A stretch of 64,000 nucleotides of DNA from Emiliania huxleyi CCMP1516 (Eukaryota; Haptophyta; Isochrysidales; Noelaerhabdaceae): the NCBI RefSeq assembly GCF_000372725.1, contig NW_005198611.1, forward strand, positions 326,679 through 390,678, given 5' to 3'. The notes beneath the pieces are model-generated. The model worked only from the letters and a program-made list of their open reading frames with translations. It made no database searches and had not been told where the DNA came from. Made by a program: the position numbers and the translations under genes. Positions 20,732 through 31,315 of the stretch are shown piece after piece (the stretch's first letter is position 1; each line of letters begins with the position of its first letter).

Positions 20732-21699
20732 CTTCGTGACGCGCTGCTCTCGCGCCCCGCTAGCGGGTTTCCCCGGCGCGCGGCTCTCGATGCGGCGAAG
20801 CCCACAAGAATCAAGAAACTGCGGCACGCTCGGAAACAACGAGAAAGCTGGGCCAGAAAGTCGGCCCGCGAGTGCTCCGCAGCACCGCAGCAGCCTCGCT
20901 GGGCCAGAACATCGGGCCGCGTGGTGGATGGATGCTAGGATGCTAGCGCTCCTAGCATGAGCCCGATCCGTCGCAGTGCTCTTGCGTTACGGCGGTAGTG
21001 ATCTAATCACCCGAATGCCACGAGCCACGTTCGGATCGCTTCTCATCGCAAACCCTGTCAGCAGTTCACCCTCGGGAATGTTCGTAAGAGCTACATACAT
21101 TGAGAAACAACGGCGGCCAAAAGGATATCCACCTCGTCCTCGAGAACCTCTCTTCTTGCGGCATACGCGAACCTAAGAGAGAGAGACCCTCAGCCAAGCC
21201 GCCGCGAGACCTCGCGGCGGCCGAGCCTGACATGCGTGGCGTGGGGGAGGAAGGCGATGCCCCCTAGCCCCCTCCCCGGGACAAACAGGCACACACGACA
21301 CAACGCAGGCAGCAAACATGCACATGAAAGGCGGAGGGATGACGACGGGAGAACAGCCTGCAAGACACACCTCTGAGGGTGGAACAACCGAACAAATCAC
21401 AGAGTCGCAAGGGAGCGGAGGGTGGGGCGACTGAAATCAGAACCCAGAGCAGAGAGAGAGAGATTTTGTTTTTGTCAGAGCAGAGAGCTGGGACGAACGC
21501 GACTCGCGACGCACCTGCCAACGAGAAGTTGCGCCGACGTCCGTTCGTTACATCTCGCTGCACATGGGGAGTATCACATACGGGGGCCAGAGGCAGGACC
21601 TCGACTCGCCGCTATGAGCCGTGCCCCTCCCCTCAGCAGAGCAGGCGTGAAACCGTGCCGGATTTCACGCAAGAAGGAGAGAAACAATCAGCCAGCGCA

Positions 21700-22800
21700 A
21701 TGGCAGCGCTGCCTTGGTCCCTGATCGCTCTCCTGCCGTGGCTTCTGGTGTGGCTCCTTCTCTGGCCTCGCGAAGAGCTTCGCGGCCTCTTTGTGCCCTA
21801 CGTGAGCAGCACCTCCGCCCAGTGCGGCAAGCTGCTCGGCCGGCGCGGCGAGGAGGCGGATCGACGCTGGCGAATCTTGACGGGCCTCAAGCCCCGCATG
21901 CTCATGGCCCTACACGTCAATGTCTGGGCCACCGTATCGGCGCAGCCATGGTTCAGCCGCGTCGGTTTCTCAGGCAAAATCTGGGCGTGGATGCTCTCCT
22001 TTGTGGCGGTGCGCGGCGTCTTCGGCTGGTTGCCCCTGGACGCCCAGCACAGGCTGCCGTCCAACCGCTTCCTGCTGCTCCGCTGGGCGGCCGGACGCTT
22101 GGCTCGCGACGCGTCGCCGTTCCACCGGTGGCTGCCCTCTCTCCCTCCCTGCCCTTCCACCACCTCTGCGCGGAGCTCTAGGGCGGCCCTCGCAGCCTCC
22201 GCGCCTCTTGCCCCCCCTCAGGGACGAGGCCCTCGTGCCGGGCTCCACCGCCTGGATGTTGACGTACCTGCTTGCCAAGCTCTTAGACGTCCTGCTGGTC
22301 AATGGCGCCGTACGGAACGACGATTACCTAGACTCACCCTGCACCCACTGCCATCGGGTCATAGCTCCCGCGCCCGCCTCCCGGGCGGCCGAGGAGAACA
22401 CGCGCGCGTGGGTTTGGCGTTGCCCCGCTGAGGGCTGCTGGACGTGTGCGGAGTGCCACGCCGAGCAGCCGCCATCCTGCTCCGGCTGCGGCTACACGTG
22501 GCGTTCGCCGCGGGCCATGCAGCCTCTGTGCTGCGCCGCGGTCGGCATACTCGTGGAGCCGCAAGGGGAGGTAGTGAACGGGCGGGCGGTCCTGCTTGGC
22601 CAGCTCCCTCGGTCCCGAGTGCCGGGTGGGCGCATGGCCGGAACTGTCGGCACGTCCGCCGGCGGCACCGGCTCGCCTCGACGCCGCACCGGGCGGGCCG
22701 CGAGGAGCCCTGCGCGCAAGATGAAGAGCAAGCCTGCCCAACGAGCGCGGGCGGACAAGGCGCATCTCGGACCGAGGCTGCTGTCGCCCGTCCACCCCCG
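21700..22800 (+). CDS. Hypothetical membrane protein with Cys-rich (zinc-ribbon-like) region
   Basis: ATG at 21700 opens with a strong hydrophobic segment (LPWSLIALLPWLLVWLLLW). Exon 1 runs to 22127 and contains a second hydrophobic stretch (WAWMLSFVAVRGVFGW). A GT-AG intron 22128-22221 joins FH-RDEALVPGSTAWML. Exon 2 has TYLLAKLLDVLLVNG and then eight cysteines in pairs (CTHCH, CPAEGCWTCAEC, CSGCGYTW), a pattern that could bind zinc. A basic Ser/Arg-rich tail follows. The frame formally stays open to 23149, but it crosses a homopolymer-rich stretch, so the true end is unclear; I give an approximate end. Family not recognised. Confidence 0.55.
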
Positions 22801-23110
22801 CGCCACATCTTCCCCCCCCCCCTCCCCCTCCTCCCCCACCCCTCCTCCGGCAGGCGCCGGTGGGCAGCCCCATGAAGAACGCGCGATCGCCGCAAGCACA
22901 GGGGCGGCAACACCCTTTCCCCCCGTCCCGCCCCCCCCCTTTTTTCCCCCCCAAAAAAAAAAAAAAAAAAAAAACCCTTTTCCCCGGTTGCGGCCCCCCC
23001 CCCCTTCTTCCCCCCCAACACACACACACACACACACACCGCCGGCCGCCGCCGTTTCCCGCCGCCCTTTTCCACCGGGTTGCCGCCCTTTTCCACCGGG
23101 TCGCGCCGCC
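22798..23110. repeat. Homopolymer-rich stretch (poly-C, poly-T, poly-A, (CA)n)
   Basis: Runs of C up to 12, a run of about 22 A, and a (AC)n tract occur within 300 bp, followed by a doubled GCCCTTTTCCACCGGGT. Such sequence is prone to replication slippage and to assembly error. From 23150 to 23839 I see only low-complexity words (AAGGTAAGGT at 23387-23402) and no gene. Confidence 0.8.
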
Positions 23111-23839
23111 CTCGCGCAGGATGTCAACTGGGAGTCCCCCGCATCCTAGACGACTCGAGGCGCACCGAGTGTGCGATCCCCACCCGCGGGCGTCTCGAGG
23201 CAGCTCGGGGCGAGGGTTTGGTGCCGCCTCTGCCTTCGCGTCGGGTCTGTAGGGGCTTTTGGCCTCCCGCCCCCCCCCCCCCCCCTTCCCGCTAGATGCC
23301 GACCCTCTGGCGCGCTCCTCTCGAGCTCGACCTCGACGAGAGAGAGAGGCGAGCTCTCGCTCGACTTCCTCTAGAGGAGAGAGATAAGGTAAGGTAAGGT
23401 AAGCGTCTCCTCACACACAAAGTGGTGGAGAGATATGGTAAGTTAGGGGTCGTTTATGTTTCATCGTATGTATGTAAAAGAGTGAGCGCAAGAATTTTAA
23501 TTATAGATCTCCTAGAGAGGTCGATCGAGAGTCACTCCGGAGTCTCTCGAGCGCGCCATGTCCCATGTGCACCGTATAGTTGTGAGACCGCGTTCGAGAC
23601 AGCCTTGGCGACGCAAGGCACAGGGGGGCCGAGAGGCGCGCCGCCTGCGCGCCTCTCTCGAGAGAGAGCGCGACCACGAGATACAGATACACATGACAAA
23701 AAAAGGCGCGGACACAAGCAGTCGAAGCAGAGCGATGAGGTGTCAAGGACAGTCGTCTCTCACGTGTGTCTCTCTCAACATGACATGGACATGGACGTCA
23801 CAAGGGCAAACACGGACGCATTGATGCGAGCCGTGTCTT

Positions 23840-24787
23840 TCATACGCTGTGTCGGTGCACGGCGAGCGGCATCACCGCCGTCACCCACACATCACCCAGC
23901 CCGCTGGGTGAAAGCGGCGCGTACCGCTGCGCGAGTACGTTGCCCACCTTCGCCAAAAACCGTGCTCGCGCTCGAGCGCGCGCCGGGAAGAGGTGGTGGT
24001 TCTGAGGCGACCACGGCTCCGCCGCCTGCAGCACGAGCCTCGCCGGGAGCGTCCCGCTGCCTGGCAGCCGCTCCGCCGCGGCTTGCGCCCGGCAGCGCGG
24101 GGATGGCACGCCCGTGTCGAGGCTGGCGCCGGCGCGCAGCAGCTCTCTAGCCTCGCCCGGCAGCAGCGCCTCCAGGTGCGCCAACGGCGACCACCTGCCG
24201 CTCGCGCGCAGGTACACGACCACGTCGGGGTGGTTGAGCGCCGTGGCCGTCTCGTCGAGGCTGCCAAGAGCAGTGTGCGAGCGCAGCGCGCCGCGCGCAC
24301 AGAGGAGCCGGACGACGGGCAGCCTCCCGTAGGCGACGGCGAGCTGCAGCGGCGTCCCGCCGCCGCGCATCGGCGCCTCCACGACGGCGCCTGCGTCGAG
24401 CAGCAGCCGCACCACCTGCTCGTGGCCAGCCTTTGCGGCGGCGTGCAGCGGGCGCATCCTGTCCGAAGGCCGCGCGCACATCTCCGCACCGTGCCGGAGG
24501 AGGAGCTCGACGAGGTCCTCGTGGCCCTCCTGCGCAGCGACATAGAGCGGCGTGGCGCGACGGCCCGCCTCGCCGAGGCGGCCATCCACGCGTGCTCCGT
24601 GGTAGAGCAGCAGATGAGCGCAGCTCGCGTGGCCGCGCCGCGCGGAGAGTGAGAGGAGCGTGTCGCGCTGGTCGGGCAGGACGCCGTCGAGGGGGCAGGT
24701 CACCACGTCCAGCAGCTGGTCGAGGGCGTACGAGTCGTTGGCCTCCACGGCCAGCTCGAGCGCCGACAGAGATGGGCCTGCGCCCAT
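23840..24787 (-). CDS. Ankyrin-repeat protein, intronless
   Basis: 315 aa from the ATG at 24787. Four to five ankyrin repeats are visible in the first 180 residues: DTLLSLSARRGHASCAHLLL, ATPLYVAAQEGHEDLVELLL, MRPLHAAAKAGHEQVVRLLL and TPLQLAVAYGRLPVVRLLC. These form a helical scaffold for protein binding. The C-terminal 130 residues contain LLPGEARELLRAGASLDTG, which could be a further degenerate repeat, then no recognised domain. No signal peptide or TM segment. The partner is unknown. Confidence 0.88.
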   Translation of the reverse strand: MGAGPSLSALELAVEANDSYALDQLLDVVTCPLDGVLPDQRDTLLSLSARRGHASCAHLLLYHGARVDGRLGEAGRRATPLYVAAQEGHEDLVELLLRHGAEMCARPSDRMRPLHAAAKAGHEQVVRLLLDAGAVVEAPMRGGGTPLQLAVAYGRLPVVRLLCARGALRSHTALGSLDETATALNHPDVVVYLRASGRWSPLAHLEALLPGEARELLRAGASLDTGVPSPRCRAQAAAERLPGSGTLPARLVLQAAEPWSPQNHHLFPARARARARFLAKVGNVLAQRYAPLSPSGLGDVWVTAVMPLAVHRHSV

Positions 24788-24979
24788 GGTTCTGTCGGTT
24801 GGGCGGTGGTGGGAAAAAATCGGGGGCCCGCACGATGCTGCGCGTCGCGCAGCAATCGCGTAACGCCGGCTTTTCTGGCTGGATTTTGAGGCGTACCGCG
24901 GCGCCTGCGTTCCTTTTCTCTTGGTTTCGTTTGTGTGTTTGTGCTTTGTTTGTTTTGTTGTTTGTGTTTGAGAGAGAGG

Positions 24980-25082
24980 AGAGAGAGATTTTTTTTAACC
25001 AACAAGAAATCCCGACTCTCACAGTGATTTGGGCTCGGCAGCTTGTTAGCCCTCAGCCGAAGCTGGGGCCGGTCCCGTAGCC
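24980..25082 (+). repeat. Dispersed repeat family D, copy 1
   Basis: AGAGAGATTTTTTTTAACCAACAAGAAATC leads to GTGATTTGGGCTCGGCAGCT, TTAGCCCTCAGCCGAAGCTG and GGGCCGGTCCCGTAGCCG. A nearly identical copy is at 45400-45500 in the same orientation. Confidence 0.9.
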
Positions 25083-25293
25083 GGGCGGTGAGGGCAGGGG
25101 CGGTGAGGGCAGTGGCGGCGGCGGCGGCGACGAGGGCGGGGGTGGTGAGGGCGGTGGCGGCGGCGGTAAGGACGGGGGCGGCGAGGGTGGTGGTGACGGC
25201 GGCGGCGGTGAGGGCAGCGGTGGCGAGGGCAGTGGCGGCGGCGGCGGCGACGAGGGCGGGGGTGGTGAGGGCGGTGGCGGCGGCGGTGATGGG
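25083..25293. repeat. GGCGGTGAGGGC-type minisatellite with internal duplication
   Basis: Degenerate 6-12-bp units (GGCGGTGAGGGC, GGCGACGAGGGC). A longer block starting GGCAGTGGCGGCGGCGGCGG recurs about 117 bp later. Open on both strands, so the apparent Pro/Ser or Gly/Arg proteins are not evidence of a gene. Confidence 0.85.
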
Positions 25294-25444
25294 TAGGCCT
25301 CAGCCCTCGCCATTGAGCATGCCTTCCAACAGTTCGTTTCAGATTTGGGGGGATAGATGAGGTAGATGGTCCCCCTGATGATAAGTTTGTAGTTGGTGTA
25401 TTGCACTAAAAATAGAAATCGCGCCGTGCAAACCCTTTCGGCAG

Positions 25445-25560
25445 AGTCCTCCTGTGTGGTGGCGGCGTGCCGTCCTCCCCATCCCTCCCTTGGGTTGTCT
25501 GTTTTCTTTCTTTCTTTCTTTCAGAGTCCTCCTCCGGGAATGTGCGTAAGAGCTACATAC
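25445..25560 (+). repeat. Dispersed repeat B (short form) joined to family I word
   Basis: TGTGTGGTGGCGGCGTGCCG and CCATCCCTCCCTTGGGTTGT are followed by a CTTT tail and then CGGGAATGTGCGTAAGAGCT. The stretch 25294-26319 has several short frames on both strands but none with convincing domain features. Confidence 0.8.
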
Positions 25561-26319
25561 ACGTACGTACACTGAAAATCGTTTTGGTTCCTCATCGCAA
25601 ACTTTGTAACACGGGACATGCACGCGGAACGCGTCTCCATCGCTTCGGTGAAGGGGGTGAACCGCGCCATCCTCGATGTGGCGCGAACAGCTTCAGCTTT
25701 TCTCGCCCGCTCTGCTGAGGGCGAGGCGCCGAGCTGCGGTTCCAACGCTGCAGCACTCTCCCTCTATTCACAGCAGAGATGGCGACGCGTCCTTACGCGC
25801 GTCCTCGTCCCCACCTGCTTTGCTTCAACGTGCTGCCATGGAGCCAGCGCGCCTCGCGCCATGATTCAATCGCCATGGCCGGAGCGCTGTGGATCGCAAA
25901 GGCCCATGGGCCGCTGCGCAGGGCGGCACGCGCAGGCGCTACACAGATCAGAGCATTGGCGCCGAGAGCATTCATTTCCGCATTCAGTTGTCGTTGTTCT
26001 GTCGGCTCGAACAGCCCGTACAGCCATTCAGCGGCTGGTGGACGGCGCGCAGTCTCCACGCGGATCCGCATCTCGTGCACACCGCAAGGCGCCGCCACCA
26101 CATGGACCAGCCCGATGGACTGTGTTTGTGGTCGGGGTGGACAGTTTGCTGTTCAGCGTATCATTGAGCAGGATGAGATGAGCGTCTAGTGGTGACGCGG
26201 GTAACGGGCGAGGTCCTGGGTGCAGAACCCGCCCTGACTCTGCCGATCCACTGGATGCGACTCAACTGCTGATACCGAACTTGTGCTGGCGGGCAGTGAT
26301 TTGTGAGCGTATGACCTGC

Positions 26320-26540
26320 CTAGTCGCCCGACATGCCAGGCATGCCGACCTTTCGGAGCCCCCCCTCGTAGACGTGTGCCGCTGGGATCATTCCAGTACG
26401 CCCGAGGGCGACGGTCCCCCGGTAGTAGACGTTGGCGCCGAAGAGGGAGGAGTCGCCGAAGGTCGGGTAGTCGTCGGTCATGCGGGGGGAGGAGGAGTCG
26501 GCGAGCAGCAGGGAGGAGAAATGCCTGAGAGGGTGGGGAG
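26320..26540 (-). CDS. 3' exon of an unidentified gene
   Basis: After an acceptor near 26531 the minus frame reads SSLLLADSSSPRMTDDYPTF then GDSSLFGANVYYRG, VALGRTGMIPAAHVYEGG and ends GMPGMSGD at the stop 26322-26320. The segment has well-ordered composition and sits after a (GT)n- and GGCGC-rich intron. Upstream exons are not resolved; candidate coding words (AAVYVTIASL) lie near 26800. No family recognised. Confidence 0.4.
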
Positions 26541-26654
26541 GGAGGCGTGAGGCGCGAGGTGAGGGGGCGCGGGGCGCGGGGCGTGCGTGGGACGCGCGGC
26601 GTGAGGCGCAGGGCGTGAGGCGGGAGGCGCGGGGCGCTCGAGGTTGGGGCAGGG

Positions 26655-26718
26655 TGTGTTGTGTGTGTGTATGTGTGTGTGTATGTGTGTGTATGTGTAT
26701 GTGTGTGTTTGTTTGTGC
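26655..26718. repeat. (GT)n / GTGTATGTGT microsatellite
   Basis: About 60 bp of TG dinucleotides interrupted by TATG, within the inferred intron of the preceding entry, followed by (AGGGC) x4. Confidence 0.95.
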
Positions 26719-26879
26719 GAGGGCAGGGCAGGGCAGGGCAGGGCGGCGGCGAGCGGCGAGCGGCGTCGGCGAGATCGGCGACGAAGAGAGGCGATGGTGA
26801 CGTACACGGCGGCAGTGTTCGCGGCAGCAGCGCCGGTGGCGGCCCCGCGCAGCGGCGGCGGCGCCCTGAGTGAGGCAGA

Positions 26880-27330
26880 CTGCCCTGCACAGCCTGCTGG
26901 GAACGCTCCCGACGAGCGGCGAGCCATGCGGGCCCGCCGCGGGCGACGCGGGCGGCGAGCCGACACGCGTGTCACAGGCGTAGACAGCACTGGCGAAGCG
27001 AGGCGGCCGGCGCCGGCCCCGGAGGCGGCTGCAGTAAGAGCAGCGAGGCAGAGGTCACCGTCCAAGGCGTACTGAGCAGGCTGCCATCGAGCAGCGCGCC
27101 ATGCGGGCCTGCCGCCGGCGACGAGATTGGAGAGCCGACAGGCATCGAAGAGGTAGGTACTGAGGAGGGCCATCGCGCCCGAGGCGGTCCGCGCCGGCCC
27201 TGCAGGCCGTCTCAGAGAGCCTGGCGAGGCTGTACAGAATGCCAAGAGCATACTGAGCAGGCTGCCGTCGAGCGACGAGCCATGCTGGCTCGTCGCAGGC
27301 GATGAGGTCGAGGAGCCGATCGGAGCGTCG
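26880..27330 (-). repeat. Dispersed repeat family G: ~180-bp tandem array, 3 diverged copies
   Basis: Each unit contains TGAGCAGGCTGCC(A/G)TCGAGC, a CGACGAGCCATGC-type core and a GGCGATGAG word. Cores are near 26920, 27100 and 27285. The last core, CGACGAGCCATGCTGGCTCGTCG, is a perfect 10-bp stem with a 3-bp loop. Two further related units lie on the plus strand at about 42120-42450. On the minus strand one frame reads DEPAWLVARRQPAQYALG, on the plus strand at 42240 DEPAWLVARREPAQHALG, so similarity is visible at protein level too. Confidence 0.75.
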
Positions 27331-27779
27331 CAGAGGCTGCCGACCAATGCCGTTCGCCCTCGGGCCCAGGGGTGGAAGGCAAGCTTCCTGGCGTTTCTGG
27401 CGAGCGTCCAGACGTCGCAGAGCATCTGGCAGGCGCGCAGCGACCAAAATTTTTGCTCACCGCACGGCCGCGCGAGCCGTCGGTCGGTGGTGATGGTCGG
27501 CGTCGGCGCGCGCCGACCGACGCGGCGGCGGTGGGCGTCATGTGGCGGGCGTGGGAAAGAGCATTGTCCGAATTGCGGCGGACGTCCCTCCAATTTCTTG
27601 TTGGTTTTCTAAAAGCTCTCTCTCACTAGAAAGAATTCGGCGTTCGCACGAAGAGTGTGGAGAGGTGTGTATGTCGTCTTTTAGCTTACTCTCTGCCTCT
27701 CTGTATGTCTGTTCTCGACTGTCGTGTGCGTTCTCGTGTGCGTGATCTCTGGGTCCGGGTCGCTGTGAACCCCGTGTTT

Positions 27780-27885
27780 ATTATGACCCCACCCCAATGA
27801 ACACACCAGTGAGGGAGGGCGAGACGATCGAGGGGTCCCGTACCATGCGGAATCGACCCTACAACTGTATCCAGTGCTCAAGTTC
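27780..27885 (+). repeat. Dispersed repeat family A, copy 2
   Basis: ATGAACACACCAGTGAGGGA, GGCGAGACGATCGAGGGGTC, CGTACCATGCGGAATCGACC. Near-identical to 57255-57345. Confidence 0.9.
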
Positions 27886-27975
27886 CGCCTCTTTGTGCCC
27901 CGCCATCGCGAGCGGGCAACCAGGAAAGCACCGGGCGGAGTTTGAGCGCCCCCGGCAGCCGTAGCGGTTTGCCCA

Positions 27976-29318
27976 ATGTGCGCTCATTTACTCTTCGTCA
28001 CCGCGCCACTGGTCGCCGCGAAGAATATGGCTCCCTATAGCGCCACAGAGACCCACAACAACCGCGTCACTGCAGACAGCTGGATTGCCTTCACGCCGCA
28101 CCGGAGGCGTGTTACTGCGATCCTCGAGAAGCTTGGCTCGAATTCGCAGAGTGCTCAGAGGCGCCTCTGCGTGGTCGGTGCCGGCAACTTGAATGACGTG
28201 GAGCTATCTCAGCTGCAGCGGATCTACGCGCACATCGAACTGATCGACATTGACCTGGCCGCGCTGGAGCGAGGCTTACGCAGGCAGATGGTGGCACCAG
28301 ACTCGCCCTCCATCACACTGCGAGGCGTCGACGTGCTCGGCCTGTCCGACGGTGCACATCACGCTTGTACAGCGATGATCGTACAGAGAAAGATGATCGT
28401 ACAGAGAGAGTTGATCGTATAGAGACGATTCTGCTGAGACGACACTCGCACAACTTGTCAGGACGAGGGCAGCAATGGCCAATGCATCTCCCAGGTAGCG
28501 TGAGCGAGAATGGCCAATGCACCCCCCGATAGGCATGAGTGACGACGATGTGCTGGACGCGCTTGCGAGCGGCAAGGCGGTGGCGGCGATCTCAAGCTCT
28601 GTCGGTCGGTACTGCGACGTCGTGGCGGGGACCGCACTCATCTCGCAGCTGGCGATCGCCGTGAAGAAGCTTGTATCGCCGCAAAGGCACCCCAAACCCA
28701 CTCTCCTTCCCACCTCGCACACACCAAATACTAGCCTTTTTATCTAGATTTGGCGAGGCCATCTCCAAGCTTGTCGACCACTACATGCTGGAGAGTTGCT
28801 TTCATGCAGTGGACGACCCCTGGCTTCCTCCCTCGAGTGCCACTTGGTACTATTCCCGTAGGTTCTCGCCAGCCTGACGAGACCGGGGGGCGTGGTGGCG
28901 CATGTCTCAGACCTCGCGCGCCGAAGCGACGCACGCGGCCGCGAAATCTATTCGGAGGCCGAGATAGTCGAGTCTCACATGAAGACGGGCGCGTCAGGTC
29001 GAGATTAAAAAAATCGGCCCCTGCGAGCGCAGACCCTCTGTTGGCACGTCTGCCATAGGCGACTTTTTCGCCGGCACCAACCCCGCAATGCTCCTGCAAG
29101 TCGGGCTCGGTGGCGTGCTCACCGATGGATCATTTTGGATGGACGGGGGGCAGCCACTGTTTTGGGTGTGGTGCATCACGTCGACGGAGCAGCAACACCT
29201 CGATGACGGCTGCCTCGTGGCGTACGCCCTCACGTGGCGCGTCACCAGGCAGCCCGTCGACCCACGACTCCTCGGCGAGACTCCCATGCACTCGCACAAC
29301 GATCGCGACGAGCTTTAA
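27976..29318 (+). CDS. Class I SAM-dependent methyltransferase-like protein (about 5 exons)
   Basis: ATG at 27976. Exon 1 has HNNRVTADSWIAFTPHRRRV and the nucleotide-binding motif CVVGAGNLNDVEL followed by ELIDIDLAAL, as expected for a Rossmann-type SAM site (GxGxxN, acidic end of strand 2). It joins through a GT donor and ATAG acceptor at about 28524 to GMSDDDVLDALASGKAV, then (exon from about 28745) FGEAISKLVDHYML, then TRPGGVVAHVSDLARRSDAR near 28875, then GDFFAGTNPAMLLQVGLGG to the stop at 29318. This order recalls bacterial-type proteins of unknown substrate with the same GAGNxND, RPGG and NPAML blocks. The last four residues are RDEL. Some junctions in 28840-29065 are uncertain. Confidence 0.65.
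28376..28435. repeat. 18-bp tandem repeat in intron 1 of the methyltransferase-like gene
   Basis: GATGATCGTACAGAGAAA, GATGATCGTACAGAGAGA, and a third diverged unit GTTGATCGTATAGAGACG. Confidence 0.85.
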
Positions 29319-29436
29319 CTTGTGATGGTTTCAGCTCTTTTGAGTTTTTTGCCTTCACACGTACGGCTTTAAAGATTAAACGCGTCACACAACCCCATGG
29401 TCACAACGTTTGCGTTCCCTAGGTCATGCCCTAGGT

Positions 29437-30270
29437 GGGCGGTGGGGGTGGGGGGTGGGGGGGGGCGCACATTGCTCTCGCTACCCCCCCTGCACATCTA
29501 AAGTCATCCCTGCTGCTAGAGTTTGGGGGGGGGGGGTCCCGACCACCTCGGCTCGTGTTGTTTTAGCGGTACGCTCGAGGCAGTCGGTTGTGTTCACCGC
29601 GCCTTCGAGCCCAATACACCTTCGTCGTGTCGAGTGCTGGCGTTTGTAAGATGTGACCATGTGAGTGCTGAGTCTATCTTGTACTACCACACACTAAAAG
29701 CCGTATAGTGAGCCACTCACTCGGGTGATTGCTGGCCTGTGGCGTGTGACCTCGCGCGGATATCACCAACGACGAGCATGCGAAGATATGGAGCAACTTG
29801 TACAGCCCGCTGTACTCTCCGCTGTGCCACGCCGTATGGGCTGCGAGAGCAATATCTTCCCTCCTTGAAGCAGAGGCGCCGCGAGGCACGAGAGGAGAAG
29901 AAAAGAGACTGGCGTGCCCCGCGCCCGGCTGGCAGTAGGAGGGTACGCCGGTGAGACCACTGGTTTTGTCGACCATAAATTCTCGCCACTGGAACGCTAA
30001 CCGTACTTACTTACAACTGCTGTCTTGTACAGAGATGCCAGCACCCCCCAGCAGCAGAGCGCTGCTGCTGGGGGGGGGGGGGGGGGTCCCGACCCCCCCA
30101 ACAACAAAACGCTGCTGCTGGGGGGGGGGTCCCCACCCCCCCCAGCAACAAAAACCTTTTGCTTCCTTCTGGGGGGGGGGTCCCCCATAACTTTAAATTT
30201 GCAGGGGGGGTACCGGCAAACAATGTGCGGCCCCTCTTGGGGGAGGGGGGGGGGGGCGCACGGCCACGCG
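29437..30270. repeat. G-run/CTG minisatellite region, no gene
   Basis: Units of the form GCTGCTGCTGGGGGGG...GTCCC followed by CCCCCC(A)ACAACAAAA occur three times at 30058-30185. A related unit (GCTGCTAGAGTTTGGGGG...GTCCCGACC) is at 29510-29545. A CAGCAGCAG/CTGCTGCTG hairpin is at 30052-30072. G runs of 8 to 18 could form quadruplexes. No gene seen in 29319-30472. Confidence 0.85.
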
Positions 30271-30472
30271 GTAGAAACTTGTTGAGATTTGTTGCAACTT
30301 TATTTATTTTTTGAGTGTGTGTGCATAAGTGAGTAACCGCATGCATGTGTACACGGCCATTTTATACTTAACCGACTCTCGCGACTGTATAATGTATGTG
30401 TAAAGCCACGATATTGAGTTGATACGTATGGTAATTGCAGTCCGATGACACGTGTACTACTACAGTGTGAGC

Positions 30473-31315
30473 TTACGTCGAAGCCTCCATCCCCTCCCAA
30501 CTGTAGTCCTCCCCTTCCCCCAGCTCCCCAGCCTCGCCCTCCCCGCCGCTGCCGCCGGCCTCGCCTGCGGCGCCTGCGCGCCGCCTTGGCGCCACGGTCC
30601 CGTCCGCGTTGAGCGTCCGCATTTGCTTCAGGCCCACGCCCGAGCGTGGGATCGATGAGGCCGCTGGCTCAGTCACGTACTTGTACGCCCCGTCCCTGGC
30701 CGCCTCGGGAAGAGCCGCCCACATGGCAAAGTGGTGCAGCACGATGGCGCACGCCGCGTTGACGTTGAGCGAAGCGGTGGCGGCCGAGTGCTGAGGGATG
30801 TAGACCAGTTCGTCGCAGACGGCCAGCTGCGCGGGTGTGAGCCCGTGCCCCTCGTTGCCTGGCATGAAGGCGTGGCTACCGCGGAACGGCTGCGATGCGA
30901 CGTTTCGCGACTCCGGCGAGATCTCGATGCCGGTGATGACGGCGCCATGCACGCCACGCAGGTAGGCGACGGCGTCGTCCAGCTTGTGGAAGTGCGAGAA
31001 GCGGAGGTGACCAGCACAGCCCTGCGCCCCGTGCGACGACAGCTTTGCGGCGCCGACGACGGCAACCTCCGACACGCCGAGCGCTGCAGCACTACGCAGA
31101 ATGTCGCCAAAGTTCTTCCTCTTCGCAACGTTGTGCAGGATCAGGAAGCTCTGTGCAGCACGTCGTTGCTTCTCTCCTTCCGGAGCAGCAGCAGCAGTAG
31201 CAGTACCAGCAGCAGCAGCAGCAGTAGCAGGCACCATCGACCTCGACGACCGGCTCAAGGGGAAATGGGCCGTGGCCCATTCACACTCTGCTGTTGTTGT
31301 CTGCCGCATCCTCAT
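30473..31315 (-). CDS. SpoU/TrmH-family RNA 2'-O-methyltransferase, intronless
   Basis: SPOUT-fold enzymes methylate the 2'-OH of a tRNA or rRNA nucleotide using SAM. The three SpoU motifs are present: motif 1 HNVAKRKNFGDILRSAAALG, motif 2 FMPGNEGHGL, motif 3 VYIPQHSAATASLNVNAACA. The N-terminal 50 residues are Ala/Ser rich and the C-terminal 60 residues are Gly/Glu rich. Length is 280 aa from the ATG at 31315; an internal ATG at 31237 is an alternative start. Similar plant proteins are annotated only as tRNA/rRNA methyltransferase, so the target nucleotide is unknown. Confidence 0.9.
   Translation of the reverse strand: MRMRQTTTAECEWATAHFPLSRSSRSMVPATAAAAAGTATAAAAPEGEKQRRAAQSFLILHNVAKRKNFGDILRSAAALGVSEVAVVGAAKLSSHGAQGCAGHLRFSHFHKLDDAVAYLRGVHGAVITGIEISPESRNVASQPFRGSHAFMPGNEGHGLTPAQLAVCDELVYIPQHSAATASLNVNAACAIVLHHFAMWAALPEAARDGAYKYVTEPAASSIPRSGVGLKQMRTLNADGTVAPRRRAGAAGEAGGSGGEGEAGELGEGEDYSWEGMEAST
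31180..31232. repeat. (AGC)n-rich trinucleotide tract in the SpoU gene N-terminus
   Basis: Interrupted AGC/AGT repeats encode the poly-Ala/Thr leader of the methyltransferase on the minus strand. Confidence 0.85.

Noticed and set aside
25618..26189. Overlapping ORFs on both strands
   Set aside because: No motif, no splice context and no clear strand preference; could be degraded coding sequence but not supportable.
28976..29087. Family-like AAAAAATCGGCCCC word as a repeat boundary
   Set aside because: Only a short, unrepeated match; more likely intron sequence of the methyltransferase-like gene.
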